A stretch of 19,902 nt of DNA from the NCBI GenBank assembly GCA_029239575.1, contig JARBUP010000017.1, positions 1-19,902 on the forward strand. Direction: 5' to 3'. The notes beneath the pieces are model-generated. The model was not told the DNA's origin, made no database searches, and was given only the letters and a program-made list of their open reading frames with translations. The position numbers and the translations under genes are program-made. Below, piece after piece: positions 14,034-19,902 of the stretch. The DNA is from Bacillota bacterium (GTDB lineage Bacteria; Bacillota; Clostridia; Tissierellales; Sedimentibacteraceae). The stretch's first letter is position 1; each line of letters starts with the position of its first letter.

Positions 14034-15734
14034 TTAAAATAAATAAGGATAATCTTTTATAACTGTTTCTACAAAAGTTTCAAATTCATTTTGACTCTTA
14101 TCTTTATTCGCTTCAAATTCATATTCTTTGCTTGATAAATCTCTTAAAAGAAATTTATTTTCTTCGATTTTTACAACACCAGCATTTTTTGAACTTTTAA
14201 ATTCATTTATATCAGGATAAACCGTAACTTTTTTAAAGTAAGGGAATCCCCCTCTTGTACAGAATGTATGACAATTTCCACACTCATTACATCTATCTTC
14301 CATATGTAATATTTGATATGCAGATTTAAAATTATCATCATATACTCTTATATTTGCTCTGTTAGGACATACATCAACGCATAATCCACAATTTTTTTCA
14401 AAACAATCAAATGTTGGAAGATTATCTTCTTGTAATTTTCTTACTTCTTTATTTTTATAATTTACATCTGTTTTAGCTTGTAAAGCTAATTGATTTAAAG
14501 CTTCTACATTTAACTTATCATAAGTGAAATTCTCTTTTTTAAGTTCTTTAAGAATACCTACTGTATTTAAATATCCTCTTGGTTTCAAGAAAAGTGTTGA
14601 TATAGTAATAGGAGCTATGCCAGTTTTAAGAACACTGATATAATTATTTTTATCTATACCACCTGAAAATGATATATGAATATCTCCATTAAACTCTTCT
14701 GCAAATTTAGCAGCTACCCCTATTGCTATAGGATAAAGAGGTTTTCCTGACATATACATGCTTTCACCAGGTAAAACATTTTTTGAATTATATACAGGCA
14801 ATGTGTTAGTAAGTTTAATACCTACCGTAACCCCATTTTCTTTACCTAAATTAATTAATTTAGTTATAATTTCTTTAGCCATTCCAAATTTTAAATCATG
14901 TTCAAAATCATCTTTTCTTAAAACTATTTCATTGTATCCTAAATTATCAAGGATTTCTCGTACGTTTTCATAGCCTAATAAAGTTGGATTACATTTAACA
15001 AAAGTATTTATTTTTTTATTAACAATCAGGTGAGCAGCTATGTCATATATTTCTTCAGCTTTTGCACCATGCATAGTTGATAATGTTACTGTATTTGTAA
15101 TGTTTGAAGAAATTTTGTTAATATCTTCAAGCTTGAATTTTCTAAATTTATTGATGTTTCTTTTTAATATTTCTATACATTCTTTAAATATTTCTGTATT
15201 ATTAGCTTCTTTTAAATTATCTATAAAATCTGATATCTTTTTTGATTGTATTCCTTCTAAGTTATATCCAACACTAATGTTGAACATAAAATCTTTTTCT
15301 AATGACAAACCTAGCTCAATTGCCATTACTTGCAATAAAACAGATGCTTTTGTGTATTCACATCTTGCAACATCAACAGTTAATTCAGTTGACCATTCAA
15401 CGTTGTATCCTTCATTTCTTGCATCAATACAAGGTCTTTCAATCATTTTTTGCATTTCTATTCCATCGATTATTTGAACTGTTTTAAGCTCGAAAAATCT
15501 TGAACCTGTTAGATATGCTGTTAATATATTTTGGCTTAATTGCGTATGAGGGCCAGCTGCTGGTCCTAATGGATATCTTAATTTTTCATTACAAAAATCC
15601 ATTTTGAAATTATCATCTATATCTCTATAGAAGTCTTTTTGATCTATATCAAAAATTCTTCCTTTTGTATAGTAATCTTGAAGGCATATTTCAATGATTT
15701 TTTCAAAAGATAATGTTTTCATTGTTTCACTCAT
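14034..15734 (-). CDS. Short YgfK-like FMN/iron-sulfur oxidoreductase lacking the GltD module
   Basis: The 566-residue protein aligns by eye with both ends of E. coli YgfK (about 1,030 residues). Residues 1-430 form the dihydropyrimidine-dehydrogenase-like barrel (PLGPAAGPHTQLSQNI, FFELKTVQI, FNISVGYNLEGI, KLTNTL, SGGI). Residues 440-500 hold two [4Fe-4S] motifs (Cys444, 449, 452, 456 and Cys482, 485, 488, 492). The central GltD-like FAD/NAD(P)H domain that separates them in E. coli is absent, and the join is clean, with no frameshift sign. The architecture resembles PreA. YgfK is called a putative selenate reductase, but the cluster context argues for reduction of a purine intermediate. Residues MHGA replace the MHGC I recall in E. 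coli. It is followed by carbamate kinase and preceded by a repeat block. Confidence 0.85.
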   Translation of the reverse strand: MSETMKTLSFEKIIEICLQDYYTKGRIFDIDQKDFYRDIDDNFKMDFCNEKLRYPLGPAAGPHTQLSQNILTAYLTGSRFFELKTVQIIDGIEMQKMIERPCIDARNEGYNVEWSTELTVDVARCEYTKASVLLQVMAIELGLSLEKDFMFNISVGYNLEGIQSKKISDFIDNLKEANNTEIFKECIEILKRNINKFRKFKLEDINKISSNITNTVTLSTMHGAKAEEIYDIAAHLIVNKKINTFVKCNPTLLGYENVREILDNLGYNEIVLRKDDFEHDLKFGMAKEIITKLINLGKENGVTVGIKLTNTLPVYNSKNVLPGESMYMSGKPLYPIAIGVAAKFAEEFNGDIHISFSGGIDKNNYISVLKTGIAPITISTLFLKPRGYLNTVGILKELKKENFTYDKLNVEALNQLALQAKTDVNYKNKEVRKLQEDNLPTFDCFEKNCGLCVDVCPNRANIRVYDDNFKSAYQILHMEDRCNECGNCHTFCTRGGFPYFKKVTVYPDINEFKSSKNAGVVKIEENKFLLRDLSSKEYEFEANKDKSQNEFETFVETVIKDYPYLF

Positions 15735-15762
15735 GTTAATCGCCTTTCCTTTGTTAAGAATT

Positions 15763-15780
15763 GGGACGGTTACCCGTCCC
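15763..15780. repeat. GC-rich hairpin GGGACGG/CCGTCCC
   Basis: Perfect 7-bp arms (15763-15769/15774-15780) with a four-base loop, far richer in G-C than the surroundings. No U-run follows. It lies 28 bases upstream of the ygfK-like start and adjoins the larger repeat block, so it is probably part of the same imported element. Confidence 0.7.
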
Positions 15781-15783
15781 TAT

Positions 15784-15946
15784 TGTCATTCTGAGCGTTA
15801 GCGAAGAATCCTATTACTTATGTTTTAAAATCCTTCACGACCTTCAGGATAAGTGACCATCACCAAATCAAGATTTGGGATGTCTAAAGATCCCTCACTT
15901 CATTCAGGATAAGTGACCATCACCAAATCGAAGATTTGGGATGTCT
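15784..15946. repeat. Composite intergenic repeat with two ~60-base direct copies
   Basis: Two direct copies, 15827-15885 and 15886-15946, are nearly identical and joined head to tail. Each contains an internal inverted repeat (CCAAATC...GATTTGG). A third unit at 15784-15811 reads TGTCATTCTGAGCG..., resembling dispersed intergenic repeats of many bacteria. Base composition differs from the genes. The block ends two bases from the ygeY stop codon, and no protein is encoded. Confidence 0.75.
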
Positions 15947-15948
15947 AC

Positions 15949-17262
15949 TTACTTGTTTTTGTATATTGTTGGAAGTGCAGCATATACAGCAGCACATTTA
16001 ACTAAATCTTCTTTCCAAGTTTTTTCATTTGGTGCATGAGCTTGAGCTTCAGCTCCAGGTCCAAATCCTATTACAGGAATTCCATTACGTCCCATTATAG
16101 AAACACCATTTGTTGAGAATGTCCATTTATCCGTAAGAGGACGAGCTTTTCTCATTTCATTAGTTTGTTCAGATCCACTTCTTGAATTTCCATAAAGATT
16201 TGTGTATGCTTCTTCCATTGCTTTAGTTACAGCATGATCTTCTGGAATAACCCAAGTTGGGAAATAACATTCAATTGGATATACTAATCCTGTATAGCTT
16301 GGTCTGTCATAATCATACATGCTTACAGTTGCATTGTATTTTTTTACTGCTGGTAACTGACGGATTTCATCTAAACAGCTTTCCCAAGTTTCACCAGCTG
16401 TCATACGACGGTCTAATGAAATTGAGCATGAGTCAGCTACTGCACAACGGCTTGGTGAAGTAAAAAATATTTGTGAAGTAGTTACAGTACCACGACCTAA
16501 GAAATTAGCTTCTTTGTGTTGTGGATTAAATTTTTCATCTAACATTTTTACTAAGCCTTTGATTTCTTTGTCATCAGCAGCATCATTTTCGTTAAGGTCA
16601 CGAACATTTGTAAGAATTTCAGCCATTTTGTATATAGCATTGTCTCCTCTTTCTGGAGCTGAACCGTGGCATGAAACTCCTTGAACATCAACACGGATTT
16701 CCATACGGCCTCTTTGTCCTCTGTAGATACCACTGTCTGTTGGTTCTGTAGATACTACAAATTCAGGTCTTATTTTATCTTCATTGATTATATATTGCCA
16801 GCATAGTCCATCACAATCTTCCTCTTGAACTGTTCCAACTACTAATATAGTTTGGTCATCAGATAAAAGACCTAAGTCTTTCATGATTTTTGCTCCGTAC
16901 ACAGAAGATACTATTCCACCTAATTGGTCAGAAGTACCACGTCCACCAATTTCAGTTTCAGATTCGAATCCTTCATATGGGTCAAATTCCCAGTTTGCTA
17001 TATTTCCAATACCAACTGTATCTATATGAGCATCATAACCTATTATAGTCTCGCCTGTTCCCATATATCCAAGAACATTTCCTTGTTTATCTATTTCAAC
17101 TTTGTCAAACCCAACTTCTTTCATTTCTTGAGCTATACGTTCAACAACGCCTTTTTCTTCACAACTTTCACCTGGTATAGCAACTAAATCTCTTAAGAAT
17201 TTAGTCATATTTGCTTCATAACCTTGTGCAGCTTCTTTAATTCTATTAAAATCTAAACTCAT
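15949..17262 (-). CDS. ygeY: YgeY family M20 metallohydrolase
   Basis: The 437-residue protein is an M20/ArgE-DapE-type dinuclear metal hydrolase: GYDAHIDTVG (His79, Asp81), GRGTSDQLGG (bridging Asp112), VQEEDCDGL (catalytic Glu147, metal Glu148) and GFGPGAEAQAHAPNE near the C-terminus for the last metal histidine. Length and motifs fit YgeY, a selenium-metabolism-linked hydrolase of the same cluster in E. coli. Members cut amide or carbamoyl bonds; here removal of a carbamoyl or acyl group from a diaminopropionate derivative is likely but inferred. TGGAGG precedes the ATG, and it follows ygeW by 33 bases, so ygeX-ygeW-ygeY form one transcription unit. A repeat block begins two bases after its stop. 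Confidence 0.9.
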   Translation of the reverse strand: MSLDFNRIKEAAQGYEANMTKFLRDLVAIPGESCEEKGVVERIAQEMKEVGFDKVEIDKQGNVLGYMGTGETIIGYDAHIDTVGIGNIANWEFDPYEGFESETEIGGRGTSDQLGGIVSSVYGAKIMKDLGLLSDDQTILVVGTVQEEDCDGLCWQYIINEDKIRPEFVVSTEPTDSGIYRGQRGRMEIRVDVQGVSCHGSAPERGDNAIYKMAEILTNVRDLNENDAADDKEIKGLVKMLDEKFNPQHKEANFLGRGTVTTSQIFFTSPSRCAVADSCSISLDRRMTAGETWESCLDEIRQLPAVKKYNATVSMYDYDRPSYTGLVYPIECYFPTWVIPEDHAVTKAMEEAYTNLYGNSRSGSEQTNEMRKARPLTDKWTFSTNGVSIMGRNGIPVIGFGPGAEAQAHAPNEKTWKEDLVKCAAVYAALPTIYKNK

Positions 17263-17295
17263 TTAATCTTCCTCCAGTTATATATAAATTACTAA

Positions 17296-18486
17296 TTATC
17301 TTACTAATCTTGCTTTGTTTTGGTCCATTAATTTTTGAAGAGTTTCTTCTGGGTTTTTAACTTTTTGTAAGAACATCATAGCTGCTATTATATATGGTTT
17401 GTAGCTTGCTTCTTTGTATAAAGGAATTCTGTATCTATCAAATACTGTTGCATCAACTTCACCTGTTTCACAGCTTACACCAGTAATGTCTGCTGGTAAG
17501 CAGTGTAAGTATAATGCTTTTCCTTCTTTAGTTAAGCTCATCATTTCTTCTGTACAAGCCCAATCTTTGTGTTGTGCATTTTGTGCTAATAATTCTTTTT
17601 CTAATGCTTTTATTCCATCTAAATCGCCTTCGCCATAAAGATTAGTTCTTTTTTCCATAGCAGCAAAAGGAGCCCAGCTTTTTGGATAAACTATATCAGC
17701 ATCTTTGAAAGCTTCTTCCATAGAATTTGTTTTTGTGAATGATCCGCCAGAAGATTCTGCATTTTTTCTTGCAACTTCTTCAACTTCAGGCATTACTTCA
17801 TATCCTTCAGGATGAGCTAAAACAACATCCATTCCTAATCTTGTCATTAAACCAATAATTCCTTGAGGAACTGATAATGGTTTGCCGTATGATGGTGAGT
17901 AAGCCCAAGTCATAGCTATTTTTTTGCCTTTTAAGTTTTCAATTCCGCCAAATTCATTTATTAAATGAAGAGCATCTGACATAGATTGAGTTGGGTGGTC
18001 AATATCACATTGTAAGTTAACTATTGTAGGTCTTTGCTCTAATACTCCGTCTTTGTATCCTTCTTGTACATATTCTGAAACATTTTTCATGTATGTGTGA
18101 CCTTTTCCTATATACATGTCATCACGGATACCAATAATATCAGCCATGAATGAAATCATGTTTGAAGTTTCTTTTACAGTTTCGCCGTGAGCTATTTGTG
18201 ATTTTCCTTCATCTAAATCTTGGATTTCTAAACCTAACAAGTTACAAGCTGAAGTAAATGAAAATCTTGTTCTTGTAGAGTTATCTCTGAATAAAGAAAT
18301 TCCTAAACCCGAATCAAATATTTTTGTGCTTATGTTGTTTTCTCTTAAATGTCTTAATGTATCAGCAACTGTGAATATTGCTTCTAATTCATCTTGAGAT
18401 TTATCCCATGTTAGTAAGAAGTCATCTTGGTATAAATTTTCGTAGTTTAAGCTTTTTAATTTTTCCATAAATTCGTTAAAGTTCAT
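17296..18486 (-). CDS. ygeW: Knotted carbamoyltransferase YgeW
   Basis: The 396-residue enzyme has the aspartate/ornithine carbamoyltransferase fold: carbamoyl-phosphate binding DNSTRTRF (Ser70-Arg74), DIDHPTQSMSDALHL (163-167 core), and HCLP at 328-331. Length equals E. coli YgeW, a member of the knotted transcarbamylase group with unsettled substrate. In this cluster it probably works in the catabolic direction, using phosphate to release carbamoyl phosphate from a ureido compound, which carbamate kinase then uses to make ATP. AAGGAG lies upstream of the ATG. A 100-base spacer made largely of a 17-base tandem repeat separates it from ygeX. Confidence 0.92.
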   Translation of the reverse strand: MNFNEFMEKLKSLNYENLYQDDFLLTWDKSQDELEAIFTVADTLRHLRENNISTKIFDSGLGISLFRDNSTRTRFSFTSACNLLGLEIQDLDEGKSQIAHGETVKETSNMISFMADIIGIRDDMYIGKGHTYMKNVSEYVQEGYKDGVLEQRPTIVNLQCDIDHPTQSMSDALHLINEFGGIENLKGKKIAMTWAYSPSYGKPLSVPQGIIGLMTRLGMDVVLAHPEGYEVMPEVEEVARKNAESSGGSFTKTNSMEEAFKDADIVYPKSWAPFAAMEKRTNLYGEGDLDGIKALEKELLAQNAQHKDWACTEEMMSLTKEGKALYLHCLPADITGVSCETGEVDATVFDRYRIPLYKEASYKPYIIAAMMFLQKVKNPEETLQKLMDQNKARLVR

Positions 18487-18506
18487 TTTTAAATCTCCTT
18501 ATTTTT

Positions 18507-18575
18507 TATATTTATTTTATATTTTATATTTATTTTATATTTATATTTATTTTATATTTATATTTATTTTATATT
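18507..18575. repeat. Four tandem copies of a 17-base A/T-only repeat
   Basis: The plus-strand unit TATATTTATTTTATATT occurs at 18507-18523, 18525-18541, 18542-18558 and 18559-18575; one extra T separates copies 1 and 2. All four copies are identical. The array fills most of the ygeX-ygeW spacer and ends 20 bases before the ygeW start codon, so copy-number change would alter spacing or leader length. Confidence 0.9.
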
Positions 18576-18586
18576 TTTATATGTTA

Positions 18587-19795
18587 TTACTTATTTGGAT
18601 ATGATCCATTCCAAACTATATCTCTATAACCATCAAAGTAAGTATCACCTTCTGTAGAAAATAACAATACTACTGAGTTTTCATCAAGCTTCAAAGCTTC
18701 TTTAATATTCTTTAATTCTTCTAACTTCATAACTTGAGCTACAACACCTGCCGTTGCTGCTCCACTTTCTCCAGAGATTACTCTTTCATCTCCTTTAAGT
18801 GGGTTACCAAGAACTCTCATTCCATATGCTGCTGTTTCTTCAGGTATTGATAAGAAGTTTTCAGCATTTGCATTAAGAACTGGATACCCTATAGTAATTG
18901 GCTCACCACAAGCAAGACCAGCCATTATAGTATTCATTTCACCTGTTACAGGATGAAGTTGACCATCATCTGCTTTAGCAGTCTTATAAAGACAAGCTGC
19001 ATTTTCAGGCTCTACTATAGTTATTATCGGCTTATTATCTGAATACACTGATGAGAAAAATCCAGTGACTCCAGATGCCAATGAACCTACTCCAGCTTGT
19101 AAGAATATATGTGTAGGTTTTTTGTTTTCTTTTTGTAATTTCAAATAAGCTTCATAAGCCATTGTCATGTAACCTTGCATAATCCATCTTGGTAATTCTT
19201 CATATCCTGGCCATGAAGTATCTTGAACCATTACATAACCATTCTTTTCAGCTAATTCGTTGCAGTATCTAACAGTATCATCATAGTTCCAATCTGTTAT
19301 TTCACATGTAGCACCATGAGCTCTGATTTTATCACGTCTTTCAAGAGCACTACCTTTTGGCATATATACAATTGCTTTTTGTTTTAACTGTTCAGCAGTC
19401 CATGCAACTCCTCTGCCATGATTTCCATCCGTAGCTGTAATAAATGTTATCTCACCTAATTGTTTTTTAACTTCATCTGAAATTAAAGTTTCATATGGAA
19501 GATCATCTATATCTTTACCTAATTTGTTAGCTATATATTGACCAATTGTAAAACTACCGCCTAAAACTTTAAATGCATTAAGTCCAAATCTGTAAGATTC
19601 ATCTTTAATAAAGATATCGTTTAATCCTAAATACTTAGCTAATTCCTTTAACTCGACTAAAGGTGTTTCTGTATACTGTTCAAAACTTGAATGATATTTA
19701 AGAACTTTTTTAGCTACATCTTCATTCAAGAAACTTATATCTGTTTTTTCTCTTTTTGAAATATCATTTTTTACTAAATCATATTTAACAGTCAT
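18587..19795 (-). CDS. ygeX: 2,3-Diaminopropionate ammonia-lyase
   Basis: The 402-residue fold-type II PLP enzyme has the Schiff-base lysine in GLNAFKVLGGS (Lys76), ATDGNHGRGVAW with Asp123 matching the second catalytic base (Asp120) of E. coli YgeX, and the phosphate-binding QAGVGSLASGV loop. It converts D- or L-2,3-diaminopropionate to pyruvate and two ammonia; length matches E. coli YgeX (398). As the first gene behind a sigma-54-like promoter it supplies the last, carbon-yielding step of the pathway. The ATG at 19795 has GGAAAGG upstream at slightly long spacing. Identification is strong. Confidence 0.94.
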   Translation of the reverse strand: MTVKYDLVKNDISKREKTDISFLNEDVAKKVLKYHSSFEQYTETPLVELKELAKYLGLNDIFIKDESYRFGLNAFKVLGGSFTIGQYIANKLGKDIDDLPYETLISDEVKKQLGEITFITATDGNHGRGVAWTAEQLKQKAIVYMPKGSALERRDKIRAHGATCEITDWNYDDTVRYCNELAEKNGYVMVQDTSWPGYEELPRWIMQGYMTMAYEAYLKLQKENKKPTHIFLQAGVGSLASGVTGFFSSVYSDNKPIITIVEPENAACLYKTAKADDGQLHPVTGEMNTIMAGLACGEPITIGYPVLNANAENFLSIPEETAAYGMRVLGNPLKGDERVISGESGAATAGVVAQVMKLEELKNIKEALKLDENSVVLLFSTEGDTYFDGYRDIVWNGSYPNK

Positions 19796-19837
19796 TTCTA
19801 CTTTACCTTTCCATTAAAATTTTACAATATAGTTAAT

Positions 19838-19855
19838 AGCATAAACCATGCCAAC
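19838..19855 (-). promoter_or_regulatory. Sigma-54 (-24/-12) promoter upstream of ygeX
   Basis: On the minus strand TTGGCATG, four bases, then ATGCT match the YTGGCACG-N4-TTGCW consensus at all but two positions. The invariant GG (19851-19852) and GC (19839-19840) are separated by exactly ten bases. The predicted start lies about 30 bases upstream of the ygeX ATG. Sigma-54 needs an activator ATPase; in E. coli the adjacent ygeV encodes one, and none is in this window. Confidence 0.75.
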
Positions 19856-19902
19856 TTTTTTATTTAAAAATAAATATATTTTTTTATTTTAAAATTTATT
19901 TT

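Noticed and set aside
14034..15734. The short YgfK as a frameshifted pseudogene
   Set aside because: Both ends of the family are in one intact frame with all eight cluster cysteines, and the missing part is exactly one domain, so it is not simple decay.

Overview
The window reads as chromosome of an AT-rich, anaerobic, motile Gram-positive of the Clostridia type. Support comes from low-GC coding bias, strong GGAGG-type ribosome binding sites, a Soj-like ParA, a ComFB-domain protein, and a set of genes linked to labile-selenium molybdoenzymes. No rRNA, tRNA, CRISPR array or transposase was seen. Every credible gene is on the minus strand, so transcription runs from high to low coordinates.

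Region 1 (about 1-1934) is a chemotaxis locus end. In transcription order it holds a ParA/MinD-type ATPase with its own sigma-A-like promoter, a ComFB-domain protein whose Shine-Dalgarno lies inside the end of parA, a CheW adaptor with a sigma-D (FliA) type promoter, and the first codons of another gene running off the window.

Region 2 (2080-19855) is a 13-gene cluster for anaerobic purine/urate breakdown, like the E. coli ygeW-ygeX-ygeY-hyuA-yqeA-yqeB-yqeC-mocA-ygfK-ssnA-xdhD region. In transcription order: ygeX (diaminopropionate ammonia-lyase), ygeW (knotted carbamoyltransferase), ygeY (M20 hydrolase), a block of intergenic repeats, a short ygfK-like iron-sulfur flavoprotein, carbamate kinase, ssnA (amidohydrolase), NCS2 permease 2, dihydropyrimidinase/hydantoinase, selenium-dependent xanthine dehydrogenase, a 0.47-kb structured spacer, NCS2 permease 1, yqeC, mocA and yqeB. 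A good hairpin follows yqeB. A near-consensus sigma-54 promoter lies just upstream of ygeX.

Inferred joint function: the permeases import oxopurines. The xanthine dehydrogenase (molybdopterin cytosine dinucleotide cofactor made with MocA, matured with YqeB/YqeC) and the YgfK-like protein carry out redox steps. The amidohydrolases open the rings. YgeW and YgeY remove carbamoyl groups, carbamate kinase turns carbamoyl phosphate into ATP, and YgeX deaminates 2,3-diaminopropionate to pyruvate and ammonia. The exact assignment of ring-opening steps is not visible in the sequence.

The least ordinary points are: a YgfK homologue without the central GltD-like flavin/NAD(P)H module; no FAD subunit for the xanthine dehydrogenase; two paralogous NCS2 permeases in which two carboxylates considered essential in XanQ/UapA appear as amides; a spacer that could fold into a three-way junction followed by a terminator; and a ParA-ComFB-CheW neighbourhood with a flagellar-sigma promoter.
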